A stretch of DNA of 64,000 nt from Strigamia acuminata (GCA_949358305.1 OX442317.1:11970186-12034185), one strand, 5' to 3'; shown: positions 11,625 through 22,836, counted from the stretch's first letter. Made by a program: numbers and translations. Notes: a model not told the origin generated them from the sequence alone.

Positions 11625-11835
11625 TATGACCCAAAGCTTTGTCTTTTTTTGTCATATACCTGTCCTTATCTTTATCATTGGCAGTGGCAAGGAAATCCGC
11701 TTCTTTTTCCTCCGTAACATGTTTCCAGAGCCCCTCGGCCTTGAGAAACATGCGCATCAAACGCTGCCACGATTCATACTTCCCTATGCCAAGAATTGGC
11801 ACAATACCCGACGTGGATTCGCTGGTCTTCTGCAT
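11625..11835 (-). pseudogene. gag: Copia-A gag, N-terminal remnant
   Basis: An ATG at 11835 begins a frame of about 70 codons with a copia gag N-terminus (IGKYESWQRLMRMFLKAEGLW; a W-containing motif similar to TNYPTWSVQ in Copia-C). It is cut at HI by the MITE remnant and the rest of gag is absent. In-frame sequence upstream lacks an ATG, so 11835 is the start. Confidence 0.8.
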
Positions 11836-12041
11836 CGTTGCACGTAAAGCCAGACACACGGCGAACAAGACACAAAAGCTCAGAGAATGGTACCGTGGCG
11901 AATCGATGTACTTCACAAAAGATGTCGTCGGAACAGAGCACTTCACTTAAACGATGGCACAAAACGAAGCACTGTCAAAGCGGATATCCAACAAAGGGGA
12001 ACTGATGCTACAATCAGTTGATAACCTAAAACGAGTGTCCC

Positions 12042-12084
12042 CCTAGCGTCCTTTGTGACCACCTGGGGCCGCGGGAATGCTAGG
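12042..12084 (-). promoter_or_regulatory. Leader hairpin A (Copia-A)
   Basis: Arms CCTAGC (12042-12047) and GCTAGG (12079-12084) pair around a CCTGGGG loop. Relative to Copia-B, both arms changed in a compensating way (A-T became G-C). Confidence 0.7.
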
Positions 12085-12389
12085 TGGCGCAGGGCTCAGC
12101 CTCGTTTTAGAATACAAACACCGCTTGGACAAATTTGTCCGTAGGGCAGTGTCGATACTAAAGGTCCCTTTCCAAAATACCCACTTAAGAACTAACAATT
12201 TAAATCCGACAGGAAGGAGAAATAGATGAATCCCCCGTGGAAGGTCACACGGGCTCGCGACAAAGCACGAGACGGGTTTTCTCGAAAAACCCGCTAGAAA
12301 AGCGCAATCCGGCTTCGAAAAACCGAATTCTTCTCGATCAAATCGAGGCTCTTCACTTAAAGCTGCGTAATTATTAGAAATCGGCGATA

Positions 12390-12415
12390 CTACATGCACG
12401 CCGGGGTGCATGTAG
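12390..12415 (-). promoter_or_regulatory. Leader hairpin B (Copia-A)
   Basis: Arms CTACATGCAC (12390-12399) and GTGCATGTAG (12406-12415) form ten base pairs around a GCCGGG loop. They correspond to 598-621 with several paired changes. Confidence 0.75.
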
Positions 12416-12752
12416 CGAGAATCGTCTCGTTTCTCGATGCAAAACGTCTCGTCGACGTTGTCGAAATAGAAAACTATCGAAATCCTGAAAAATACAAAAA
12501 TTCGTCTCGAAATTTGCGAGACCGCACAATTTCGGACGAAATTAGCCGGAGAATTGCGTAGGGTGCAGTACAAACTGCCTGGGAACGTCGTTGACTCGTT
12601 GTCGACGTTTAAAACGCGAAAATCCAGCTCGAAAATGACGAAGTGCCTGTAAATATAAATTCGCCGCGAAATTCGCGAAATTCGCGGAATTTTCGGCGAT
12701 AATTAGTGGTAAAAGAAGCGTGCAGAGGATGCAACCACCCTCTGCTACTAAT

Positions 12753-13322
12753 TGAAGGTCGGTAGCAGAGGAAAACGACCAAAACTGCTCGAATTGTCGA
12801 GCGAAACGTGGCGAAAGTGTTCGCAAATGCGTCGCACTACTCGTGCGAACGTATGGGCGACGTCGAGGTCAGAAAATAAACGATACGGCCGCGATATTCG
12901 CTTATATGCCGTGAGAAATAATAAATGAATGCTTAAAAGCATAAAATAAGTTTAATGTAACGAAAATACTCACTAATGTAGAGTTTACAAAGCTGAAAAA
13001 GATGGGCGAGAGTCAAAACGATGGTCGCCGCCATCTTGGAAGATGATAAGTACATTAACGACACCTGGTGTCGTGAATTGGCGTTACGGAATTGAGAGAT
13101 TCCGTAAAGCCTAACAAAAGCACTAAGAATAGCATGATACTTCATGCAAAAAGCACAACAAGTGTATATAAATACGGAAAATGATAAACAATATCGAAAA
13201 TGACAACTTAATAATGAAAATCAACATTGAAACATAATATAAACCGAGATATCGATAAATGACACTTGAAAAGAATGAAACTATTTCATATCGACACAAG
13301 TTTAGGTTTCTGTAAACCAACA
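12753..13322 (-). repeat. Copia-A 5' LTR
   Basis: This is about 570 bp, with plus-strand ends TGAAGGTC and AAACCAACA, homologous to 1092-1653. It abuts the GTAACGGGCC array with no spacer, so Copia-A appears to have inserted at or within that minisatellite. The 3' LTR is not in the window. Confidence 0.75.
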
Positions 13323-13743
13323 GTAACGGGCCGTAACGGGCCGTAACGGGTCGAATACGGCCCGTTACGGCCCGTTTTCGAACCCGTTATGGCCTGTATT
13401 CGGGCCGTAACGGGCCGTAACGGGCCGCAACGGGCCGCAACGGGCCGTAACGGGTCGGGCTTCGTTCCCGGACTTCGGGTCGAATACGAGCCGTAACGGG
13501 CCGTAACGGGCCGCAACGGGCCGCAACGGGCCGCAACGGGCCGCAACAGGCCGTAACGGGCCGCAACAGGCCGCAACGGGCCGTAACGGGCCGTAACGGG
13601 CCGTAACGGGCCGTAACGGGTTGAAAACGGGTCGAAAACGGGCCGTAACGGGTCAAAAACGGGCCGTAACGGGTTCAAAAACGGGCCGTAACGAGTTCGA
13701 AAACGGGCCGTAACGGGCCGTAACGGGCCGTAACGGGCCGTAA
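13323..13743. repeat. GTAACGGGCC minisatellite, left array
   Basis: About 40 copies of the 10-bp unit GTAACGGGCC are present, with GCAACGGGCC variants and longer variant units (CGGGTCGAATACG). GGG runs recur every ten bases with seven-base gaps, which is the outer limit of a G-quadruplex motif on the plus strand. Long open frames through it (a repeating ten-residue peptide) come from the absence of stops in the unit and are not genes. Confidence 0.95.
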
Positions 13744-14221
13744 CTATTGAGTTGTGGTGGAAATATTGTGTGTTTGATTGTTTGTCGCCATATTGTATAG
13801 TTTGTGAATATTTACATTACACACTTTCCGGATATGTGTAATGAATGTGCTGCTATTTAATGTCTCGATGTCGCGTTCAATCGATCTCGATTTTTATTAA
13901 TGCTGGTTCTGTACCGCGGTTGAACGTTTCCATTTAGCAGCATGCGCTGATAACATCGTCTGCTCAAAAGAGCGAGTCCTGTATTGTTATTATTGCTTAG
14001 TTATCGATTATGAATGTCATTGCTTTTATTTTATAATGTAAAGGACAAATCATTGAAATCCAACAATGATTTATCCTATCTTTCTCGAGTGCAGTTGTTA
14101 GCCTCGAAGCGTGTACACTTTTATGTCACATTAAACATGGCGCACGCATGTCGGTGTCGCGCACCTGTTTAGACACTCGTCAACTCCTTTCTAACCGATG
14201 TTTTGGCCAGGAAATCGCTTT
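13744..14221. other. AT-rich spacer between the minisatellite arrays
   Basis: This is single-copy-looking sequence within the window. I see no ORF of note, no LTR ends and no RNA gene. Confidence 0.5.
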
Positions 14222-14375
14222 AGTAACGGGCCGTAACGGGCCGTTTTCGACGTAAATCTGAAAACAGGATTTGGGATTAATGTCTATGAATGTTGTACGT
14301 GTTTTCATGTACTTGTTGTCGGTTGTTGATTCGTTAGATTTACGTCGAAAACGGCCTGTAACGGGCCGTTACGGC
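14222..14375. repeat. Inverted repeat with minisatellite ends
   Basis: Arms GGGCCGTTTTCGACGTAAATCT (from about 14236) and its reverse complement (from about 14334) enclose roughly 75 bases. Both arms continue into GTAACGGGCC units. The DNA or RNA could fold into a long hairpin. Confidence 0.8.
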
Positions 14376-14518
14376 CCGTTACGGCCCGTTACGGCCCGTT
14401 ACGGCCCGTTACGGCCCGTTACGGCCCGTTACGGCCCGTTACAGCCCGTTACGGCCCGTTTTCAAACCCGTTACGGCCCGTAACGGCCCGTTACGGCCCG
14501 TTACGGCCCGTAACGGTC
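14355..14518. repeat. Minisatellite, right array in inverted orientation
   Basis: The unit is GGCCCGTTAC, the complement of the left array, repeated about 15 times with a few variants and one switch back to the other orientation near 14478-14488. Confidence 0.9.
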
Positions 14519-15170
14519 CGAGGTCGTACGACCTGAAAACGGGAAAATTGAAAGAGTCGAATGCGAGACCACGTGACTCAAGGTGTGGTTTTTGGGACCG
14601 GAGGGGAAGGGTAAGGGCCGTCCTCCGACCGCGCCGCGGGCCGGACAAGAGGCGCCCTCGCATGTGGGCGCGTGTGGGCGGCCGATTTACCGGCGCGTTG
14701 GACGAGTTAAACCAAAATTTCCCAATATCTTGCATAAATTTAAAGAACATTTGACAGATTTCCAGATTTTAAGCGATGTTTTACATAAGTCCGTCCCATT
14801 GCTGAAATTCCGTAAAAATTTATCAAAAATAGCCAAAAATCTTTGCAAGTTTTGTCAGATTTTGGAAAACATTTTTTAAAACTCGTCCAACGCGCCAGTA
14901 AATCGCGCGCCCACCTTGCGTGCACACTGTCAGATCGGGCGGTTTCGGGCACAGTTTGATCCGGGCAAATATCTAGCAAAACTTGCACCGATTTTTTTGT
15001 CAATTTTAGACAAATTTCAGCGATATATTACGAGACATTTCTGCTCGATTGGACACATTTCCAGGGGTTTTTTGTAAAACATTGATAAAATTCCGTGGAA
15101 ATTTATCAAATATTGGCAAAATTCGGTGCTAATTTTGTCAGAAATTAGGAAAAAAAAAATTTTCAATACT

Positions 15171-15560
15171 TGTCCAACGCGCCGGTAAATCGAGCGCCCA
15201 CATGCCTAGACAGTGCACGTCCAAACCGCCAAGGCTCGCCCCTCCGCCCGTCGGCGGAAGCCCCGGCCGTGCCCTCTCTCTCTCTCTCTCTCTCTCTCTC
15301 GGCCGCCCGGAGCTCGCCCCTCCGCCCGTCACCGACTTTTGACAATTTTTGATGAAATTCAACGGAATTTAAGCAATGTTTTACATAAATCCTGTGGAAA
15401 TGTGTCAATCCGGGCAGAAATGTGTCGTAAAATATTGCCGAAATTTTGTAAAAATTTGCCACAAATTGCCAAAAGTCGGTGCAAGTATTGCTAGATTTGG
15501 GCGCATCAAACTGTGCCGAGATCTGACAGTGTCCACGCGGTTTTGAAGCGCCCACTGTCG
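15171..15560. repeat. Direct repeat copy 1 of the GC/CT module
   Basis: This segment, including a (CT)n run at about 15272-15300, is repeated almost unchanged at 16437-16830, about 1.27 kb further on. The match continues through GCGCCCACATGCCTAGACAG, the CT run and the following AT-rich part. Confidence 0.85.
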
Positions 15561-15899
15561 ACGCACGTGGGCGCTCAATTTACCGGCGCGTTGGACGAGT
15601 TTTGAAAAAAGTTTTTTTCTAATTTCTGACAAAACTTGCACCGAATTTTGTCAATATGTGATAAATTTCCATGGATTTTAAGCAATGTTTTACAGAAGTC
15701 CGTCCCATCGGGCAGAAATGTGTCGTAAAATGTCGCTGAAATTCTGTGGAAATTTGTTAAAAATTCCCACAAGTCGGTGCAACTTTTGCACGCATCAAAC
15801 TGTGCCCCGAGAGTCCACGCGTGTGCCCGATCTGACAGTGTCCACGCGGGTTGGACGTGCGCATGTGGGCGCGCGATTTACTGGCCTCCAACTCATCAA

Positions 15900-16300
15900 T
15901 TGAAGCTCTCATGCAGCGCAACGAATCATCTGAAGAGCGCTAGTGAATTCAAAAAATGGCGACAGAAAAATTAAAAACACGTCTAATTTATTCGACTCGA
16001 GAACACGAACTAAATTGTCCAGATACTAGTCTACAATAGAAAATGCGGGAGTGCAACAATTGAAATTGCACGCGCTCAAAACAATTAGCAAAATAAAATC
16101 ATACAAAACATCGAGACTGACGTAACTAGAATCACACGATCGTCGACGAGAGTCCACGCATGTGCGTGCGCGATGTACTCGTGTGGCCACGTGTTAAACG
16201 TGGGCACGACGCGCAAGAACCGTACACACCGAGTCAAGGAACCACTAAAAAGACAAAACGAATTAAACGCATATCTAATGCAAAAACAATTAACAATAAA
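15900..16300. other. Spacer without the module repeats
   Basis: AT-rich sequence interrupts the module array. It contains no ORF above background and no recognisable feature. Confidence 0.4.
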
Positions 16301-16436
16301 ACTGTGCTCGAAACCGCCCGATCTGACAATGTCCACGCGGGTTGGACGTGTAAAACATCGCTTAAAATCTGTGGAAATCAGTCAAATGTTCTTAAAAATC
16401 GGTGCAAGTTATGCAAAATATTGGGAAATTTTTATT

Positions 16437-16830
16437 TTACTCGTCTAACGCGCCGGTAAATCGAGCGCCCACATGCCTAGACAGTGCACGTCCAAACCGC
16501 CAAGGCTCGCCCCTCTGCCCGTCGGCGGAAGCCCCGGCCGTCCCCTCTCTCTCTCTCTCTCTCTCTCTCGGCCGCCCGGAGCTCGCCCCTCCGCCCGTCA
16601 CCGACTTTTGACACAATTTTTGATGAAATTCAACGGAATTTTAGCAACGTTTTACAAAAAACCTGTGGAAATGTGTCCAACCGGGCAGAAATGTGTCGTA
16701 AAATGTTGCCGAAATTCTGTGAAAATTTGTCACAAATTGCCAAAAGTCGGTGCAAGTTTTGCGAACATCAAACTGTGCACGAGAATCCACGCGGTGTGCC
16801 CGATCTGACAGTGTCCACTAGGGTTGGACT
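16437..16830. repeat. Direct repeat copy 2 of the GC/CT module
   Basis: This is the partner of 15171-15560, with a shorter (CT)n run at about 16547-16569. A third, partial GC/CT block lies at 17055-17280 with CT runs near 17150 and 17220. Confidence 0.85.
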
Positions 16831-17420
16831 GTCCAAGCACGTGCGCGCTCGATTTACCGGCGCATTGAACGGGTATAAAAAAAATTTGACAAATTTGACA
16901 AATTTCTACGGAATTTCAGCGATATTTTACGAGACATTTCTGCCCTGTGGGACGGACTTCTGTAAAACATTGCTTAAAATCCATGGAAATTTATCAAATA
17001 TTGCCAAAATTCGGTGCAAGTTATGTCAGATATTTGGAAATTTTTGTTTAACTCGTCCAACGCGCCGGTAAATCGAGCGCCCACATGCCTGGACAGTGCG
17101 CTTGCCTCTCCGCCCGTCGGCGGGAGCCCCGGCCGTCCCGTCTCTCTGTCCTTCTCTCTCTCGGCCGCCAAGGCTTGCCCCTCCGCCCGTCGGCGGGAGC
17201 CCCAGCAGCCGTCCCGTTTCTCTCTCTCTCTCTCTCTCTTGGCCGCCAAGGGATCGCCCCTCCGTGTGGGCGCATGTGGGCGTGTGATTTACTGGCGTTT
17301 TGGACGAGTTTTAAAATTTTTTTTCCAATATCTGACAAAACTTGCACCGAATTTTGTCAATATGTGATAAATTCATCAAATATTGACAAAATTCGGTGCA
17401 AATTTTGCAAGATTTGCTCG

Positions 17421-17689
17421 CATCACACCATGCTGTGTTTTTAATCAATTTTTATCCCATGCCCGCAATCAGTTTGAATAATTGACACCATTCTGTGCTT
17501 TTACTCATATTCAAGATGGCGTCGCAAACTCAAGGTCGAATTCCGCTTAATTCATTTATTGCGACTGTTTGCGCTCCATACGTGCGAAAAGGATTATGGG
17601 AAAAATCCTCAATGCAGGCCATTTTGATGTCAAATGAGCAAGGAAGGTGTTTCTAGCGAGGTAGAAACTTAAATAAGATTCTCAAAAGA
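17421..17689. other. Left flank of Gypsy-E
   Basis: Removing Gypsy-E joins this flank to 43706 onward through the duplicated AAGA. It may therefore be part of the 3' LTR or the flank of the BEL element. No coding signal is seen. Confidence 0.4.
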
Positions 17690-19234
17690 TGTCGTAGTAG
17701 TCCTATGAAACAATGGATTATAAGCTACTGACCTTCAAGTTCCCTCGGTCCGCTTACCCAATTTGGTGTTGGGTGAAAACTAAATTCTACAAGTGCTTGA
17801 CGTGAGTTGTGGTGTGAAAATATGAGACTATTTTCTAAACTAACTGATATTTTTAATTGGCCTTTAAAACCCCCAAAAATTACAATAAGGAGCAATGGTA
17901 TCCCTGATAACCCCAAAACACTCTTAATTCACCGCCACCGGTAAGTCCCAGAAAAAACCCAATCACCACACATAAAATTAACAATATAGCAAACTCAAAA
18001 TACATTCAAATGCAAAATTACGAACGGTTTGTCTGGTCTGACGGTGATTTACTGGTTGTTGAGTCAAGTCCTTTTTCAGATACGATCTCCCACTTGTGGT
18101 CACTTTCTCCCTCTCAGCAAGGGGTCGAGTCTGGCCACCGCTTCTCTTCCTGGTTGGAATTGAAAACAAACAACGTCCCTTCTCGCGGGTGTGGTTGTCT
18201 ACGCCTTTCTCTCCCGATCGGTTGATAGCGCTGCTGGTCAGTCTCCCAACACGGGTTGTTGATGGATTGTTCGGGTGCACCGGATCTCGTGCTGTCGCCC
18301 AAGAAACAATCAGCCTCGGTTGCTTTTAGGCAAGATTGCGAGAACTACGTTGGACTGGAAAACAACTCGCAAGGAGTTATGTAACAATCTAGTCTGGCTC
18401 TCCTATCACGAGTGTCTTTTCATCATTTCTTGGTTTACCACATCACCTCGGGAAACGCCTACTCCTTATTAAAATTCCACCACTCACAACAATCTTTTAA
18501 TGTAGCTTCAGGGCTTTCCAGCACTTAGGTCACCTGTCAGATTTCTTTTTATTAATGGGTCCCTGTCACTGGATTTCACATTGTTTATGTCTCTTTCTCT
18601 GTGAATTTCCTCAGGCACTTTTATTGTCCTTCACTCATCAGACCAGAGAACAAAGAACATTCCTTTACCAAAATCATACAATATTTCCTACTAAAACATT
18701 AAGAGTACATTATTATGAATGTCTGAAAACACTTTATCATATAATTAAGAATATTTGATCAACAACACTTTTAACACTTTTTTATTTCAAAATCAAGGTA
18801 GAATGATTAGAAGGAGAAAGGGTCAAAGAATTGAGAATCCAACACCAAATCCAATTACCTATTAACTTTCAATTTTAATATCTATCAATTCCTTAACTCA
18901 GAATATCCACAAAAGCCCAAATCCAAATTATCCATTAAGTTCCTCTAGTTGAAAATCTACTCCATTAGTAAGATTGAGAGCCCCTCCTTAATTGAGGTCG
19001 CTCTTACCCAACCCTCAGCTCCCCTTTGTCTATGCCTTCAGGCCTAGTCTACCATCTAGATGAGTGTTTGTTTTCCTTCACCCTTTTGTCCCACACCTGT
19101 CTAAAAGAATAGCACCGGCTATGTACTTAAATGAGTGTTTACATTCTTTCATTCATTTTTATTCAAGGACAAAATATGTTTACACACCCAACCGTTTTTA
19201 TTATAATGTTTTATTCATCGTCGCTACCGCGACA
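17690..19234 (-). repeat. Gypsy-E 3' LTR
   Basis: The 1545-bp LTR has plus-strand ends TGTCGTAGTAG and CTACCGCGACA. It is preceded on the minus strand by a purine-rich tract, confirming that it is the 3' LTR. Confidence 0.93.
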
Positions 19235-19249
19235 TCCCCTCCCTCCTTA
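19235..19249 (-). promoter_or_regulatory. Gypsy-E polypurine tract
   Basis: The minus strand reads AAGGAGGGAGGGGA immediately before the 3' LTR. It is the expected primer for plus-strand DNA synthesis. Confidence 0.85.
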
Positions 19250-19292
19250 GGCCCATAATAACTTAAGTTATTAGGCTTAAAAAAAAAATGTT

Positions 19293-22145
19293 TTAACGTC
19301 TCATTCGTGAGAAAATACCTACTACCGTAGTAATGGCAAACAATGAACCCATCACCAGTGCAATCATAAAAATGGCGTTCTTTATACCGCCAAATGGACT
19401 CCAACCAATGCCTGAAAACCAACCAGCAATTCCCAATCCCATATCCGCTGTTCCCCCCGAGATTGAGATAGATTGATTTGGTCCTAGAAGGCTTATAATT
19501 GGGTCCTGTAAACAAAATGAAACAACTCTACACACAGTAGTTCTTCTTGAGTTTAGGCATAACTTCTCAGTCTGACATTTTTTGTCATAAAGGAACTCGA
19601 TAATATGAGTGCCGGGAGTCGTTCCGATCTGTATTGCGCGAGTATAAATTGTAATGAATTCAAACTGTACTTGAACGACACCCGGAAGTGCCTTTGAATA
19701 TGCGATTAGTTCCATTGTAGCCAACGAACCACAAGAATGGCAACCCGAAACCTTGCCTATCGATTCGATTATTGGCAGAACCCGAGCTGTCTGAACTCTC
19801 ATTTTAAAATTGGGAGCCGTCAAATGGATCTCCACCGGGGCACTCTTCACAAGTTCAGAATACACTTTGTATTTTTCTGACATTAAGACTCGGTGGTTAG
19901 AGATGACCATCGGGATTCGATTTTGCTGTTTTTCCCGCATAACCCAAAGATATCCTATTTTGGTATAGCACCTTAAATTTCTGTCTTGGGTGACACATTT
20001 GTACATGTGCGGGTCAAAAACAAAATTGTGATTCATTGGTTCAGCGGCTTGTATGTCTCCCAATGCTCCCGCTAGGGGGCGCCCGACAGGCGCAGCCCTT
20101 TCCAGGTGTGCCTCTTCGGGGTGGAGATAGCTCTGCACCAGATCTCGATTTATTATGGGAACTGTTTGATCCAGATTCCCCAAAACTTCTATTTCGATGC
20201 CATGTGGCAATCTAACTTTCCCTTGTGTGTTTATTTCAGTCACATTATCTCCTTCTCCCACAAGGATTCTAAGATGGGGCTGACACGAAATTCCGGTCAG
20301 TTCTGAGACTTTATAAGTTGAACCAAAGTAGGGCAGCAGGAACCACTTGTGAAACCAGCAACTCTGCTTATGCAAAATCCAGCACGTCACTCCGGCCTCG
20401 CCTCCAAAACAATCCAAAATTCCGCGTGCGTTTTTTGCCTCAGAAGTAAGATCGGGAAAATGGACGTTTCCGCGACACTTGTCGCCCCAAGCACAGTGTT
20501 CCGAGCTTGGGCAATATATCGTAGACAGAGTCTCCGCAGAGACCTCGAAAGTGTAGTACGATAATCAAGTCTGCCAAGTGCACTTTACTTTCTCGAAAAC
20601 AATCGTTAATTTGGTTATTGGCTCTTGGTTTTTAGTTTCGAACCAGAGGCACATAGCGAAATCCAAGTTGGATAGTGTAATTCGCGCGTTTAAGGTAGCC
20701 TTGCATTCTGTTCCTTGACTGGTTTTTTCGCAGTCGTGGATCTCGCTCGAGATGACCTTGTGGTTGTTACAGCTGACCACCTGCATTGCACTCGAACCCA
20801 ACCACAAATGAAATAGCGTTATGACCACAATGGTGGTTCCCGGCAAAGGAGGCAACCATCTCCCATTATATAATTCATTTTTAACTTCGTTCACCTTGTC
20901 ACCCACGCGCTCTCCCGTCTGACCCCCAATTCTCATTACAAGCCTCATGGTCAATCTGAGACAACGCCATGTTGCCCAAATCGTCGAGCAAATTAGAAAT
21001 ATCAATTTAAAAACCGATTTCAATATTATTTTAATGTAAACCAACAATATGACAGCCATAACAGCTGACACAAAATAAATAGTGTTTTGAATATTTGGCG
21101 GTAAACAATTTAAATTTTTAAAAAAATCCCAGCACCAGACACATGTCAATTTTCGACAATACTCCCCGCCAGGGACCAAAAAAGAATCGATCTCGTAAAT
21201 ACCGTCTGTCTTTTCCAATATCACCACCAGGCGGCCTGGCGATATAATAAATTCTGTGGGTAATTCGAACACGCCGGGGTCCCTGATCTCCACACAATAT
21301 TCTAACCCTGCCTTTCGGAGTGTCAAGTTCCCACGCACGAGCACCTCCAGGTTTGGTAAGTCTAATCTAATAACTTCAACTTTATCTTCAATTTTCAATT
21401 TTTTTTTAGGTCTTATGGCCAAAATTTTTCTCTTTGCGCTATTAGGTGACGGGATTCTAAAAGCGCACGTGCGGTACGTGATTATCTTTGGATTTGTTAG
21501 TGTTACTCTCTCTTCCTCCCCAAGACCCTCGGAAATGCACTCATAGAGCTTGTCTGCAGCGGTTCTCACCGTAATACAGAAACAAGAGGCCTCAGGGTCA
21601 CACCTCCAAGTCTTGCAAAATTCTTGGTTGCCATTACATTTGTTCTTTCTGCATTCACACCTTTCTGACCCGTCCGTACAATTGTGTACGATGTTTTCCC
21701 CCTTCTGGTGATACTTTATTTTTGTGTGAATTGTCACAATCTTCCAGAATCGGCCATTTTCGTCAATCGCTCGCGATTGAACCCCAAGAACACATCCCCT
21801 ACAGTAGGACTTACTTATTCCACAGTATGTTGGCGTAATTGCCCCAAAACGAGCTGTATTCATGATCCCGGGCTCTTCTGTGCAATTTAACTCATCGACT
21901 ATCCACTGACAGACAATAAGCCCCGAATCGTTCATAGGGCCTTTGGTTGTGGCTTCGTCACTTCTGGGAGTGGAAAGGGTGGTCGAATTGAAGGAGTCCC
22001 CTCCCTCCGAGACGTTCCCTTTATGTACTCCCCCCGCCCCCTTGGGTCGTGAAGCTGAGTTTAAGTTTGGGTCACTGACTCCTATTTTAAACAAACTCCA
22101 ACAAATGATGGCACACAGCAAAGCTTGCTTCTTATTTTTCTGCAT
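19293..22145 (-). pseudogene. env: Gypsy-E env: phlebovirus-like Gn/Gc glycoprotein precursor with one in-frame TGA
   Basis: The frame starts at an ATG at 22145 with a signal peptide (Met-Gln then Lys/Asn, followed by a hydrophobic stretch). A cysteine-rich ectodomain leads to a membrane segment at about residues 352-372, a basic cytosolic part, and an internal signal-like hydrophobic segment at about 435-452. A second cysteine-rich subunit follows and ends in a C-terminal membrane anchor near 919-940 with a short basic tail. This order matches the Gn-Gc precursors of phenuiviruses, whose Gc is a class II membrane fusion protein, and the Gc-like env genes known from some nematode LTR elements. 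A single TGA at 20565-20567 interrupts the second subunit. No other stop lies between it and the downstream part, which continues in the same frame. Family assignment rests on layout and cysteine pattern, not on alignment. Confidence 0.75.
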
Positions 22146-22164
22146 TTTCTTGTAATTTTTTGGT

Positions 22165-22180
22165 CTGTGAATAAACAAAA
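22165..22180 (-). promoter_or_regulatory. Candidate 3' splice site before env
   Basis: The minus strand reads TTTTGTTTATTCACAG, a pyrimidine-rich acceptor ending 19 bases before the env ATG at 22145. A spliced subgenomic mRNA is the usual way gypsy elements and retroviruses express env. Confidence 0.55.
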
Positions 22181-22245
22181 GGTTTATCAAAGGTCTTAAA
22201 ACATGCATTATATATATATTTTTTTTTTTTTTTTGTCTTTCCAAA

Positions 22246-22828
22246 TAATTTTCTCTATCTTTAAAATTTTCATTCTTAAAACTTCATCAAATTTTATGGT
22301 TTGATAACCTCAAGTGAAACTCCTAATCATATCTTAATTAGAATTATATTTTTCTCTGGAATCTTTATTTTTTAAAACTCCTTTTGAGATTTATGACCCA
22401 TTCTCCTCTCTCTGTTTTGAAACCAACTGTTGTTTATGTCACTCCCTCCTCACAGTAAGGGGAAGTCTAGTTGACTCTTGACCTAAATCCTTGCCTTATC
22501 CCCTCTTTACGCTCACTTTCACCCTCTCTCCAGTGAAGAGGTCAGTTTTCTTTTTGTGTTTGTTTATTCATTCTTGTAAAGCAAAACTCCAAATTAATGT
22601 TCTATTTCCGGGTTAATCTTGCAACTTTTTGTAACCTTCTTGACCCCCTTTTTAACCTGCTTTTAACCTTCACCTTGGGTAATATATTTTTTAATTTTTA
22701 TTTCCTTTCTGACTACTTGTTTATTCTGTGTATTTTCTCATCTCCTGTGTCTTGTAATTTTTATTTTCAACAAGTTACACCTGGCAATAGTTGTTTACTC
22801 CTTGGTACAAACTCCAATTTCCTTCTTA
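22246..22828. other. Gypsy-E non-coding spacer between env and the antisense promoter
   Basis: T-rich sequence with no coding signal. It would hold upstream control elements of both env splicing and the antisense gene. Confidence 0.4.
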
Positions 22829-22836
22829 TTATATAA
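22829..22836 (+). promoter_or_regulatory. TATA box of the antisense gene
   Basis: ATTATATAAGACC contains a TATA box about 50 bases before the ATG at 22881, so initiation would fall near 22860. It points away from the env and gag-pol direction. Confidence 0.55.

Larger units (their letters stand above)
11836..12752 (-). other. Copia-A 5' leader
   Basis: This is about 0.9 kb of untranslated leader between primer site and gag, homologous along most of its length to 51-1091. It contains hairpins A and B and the shared block GAGGCTCTTCAC (near 12346). The primer-site equivalent next to the LTR reads TAGTAGCAGAGG, one substitution away from the intact site in Copia-B. No coding signal is seen. Confidence 0.65.
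1654..13322 (-). mobile_element. Copia-A: old, multiply interrupted Ty1/copia element
   Basis: This minus-strand copia has its 5' LTR at 12753-13322, leader 11836-12752, a gag remnant at 11625-11835 and pol remnants at 10179-11539 and 1654-2062. It is interrupted by a MITE remnant, by LARD-1 and, at its left end, by Copia-B. The C-terminal part of gag and the protease are missing across the MITE remnant. Reverse transcriptase and RNase H are not in the window and may lie beyond the left edge. It is non-functional. Confidence 0.8.
14560..17420. repeat. Complex array of alternating GC-rich and AT-rich modules
   Basis: A GC-rich module (CCAACGCGCCGGTAAATCGAGCGCCCAC, with CTCGCCCCTCCGCCCGTC and CT runs) alternates with an AT-rich one (TGGAAATTTATCAAATATTG...CGGTGCAAGTTTTG). 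The GC motif CCAACGCGCCGGTAAAT or its complement occurs near 14681, 14885, 15175, 15575, 15862, 16445, 16840, 17055 and 17280. Copies are in both orientations. The segment GATCTGACAGTGTCCACGCG also recurs (about 15521, 15829, 16319, 16803, and inverted near 14925). No coding motif, LTR pair or terminal repeat was recognised, so I leave it unclassified. Confidence 0.8.

Noticed and set aside
1092..13322. Treating the LTRs at 1092-1653 and 12753-13322 as the two LTRs of one copia element
   Set aside because: They differ far more than expected of one element. The left one has its own primer site, leader and gag start, and Copia-A pol is cut at the linker before reverse transcriptase. Nested insertion explains this better.
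13286..13678. Long open frames encoding a repeating ten-residue peptide through the minisatellite
   Set aside because: The 10-bp unit has no stop in several frames, so open frames arise automatically; they change with every unit variant and have no start or context.
13323..14518. Regular short repeats that might look like a CRISPR array
   Set aside because: Units are directly adjacent without unique spacers, the genome is eukaryotic and there are no cas genes.
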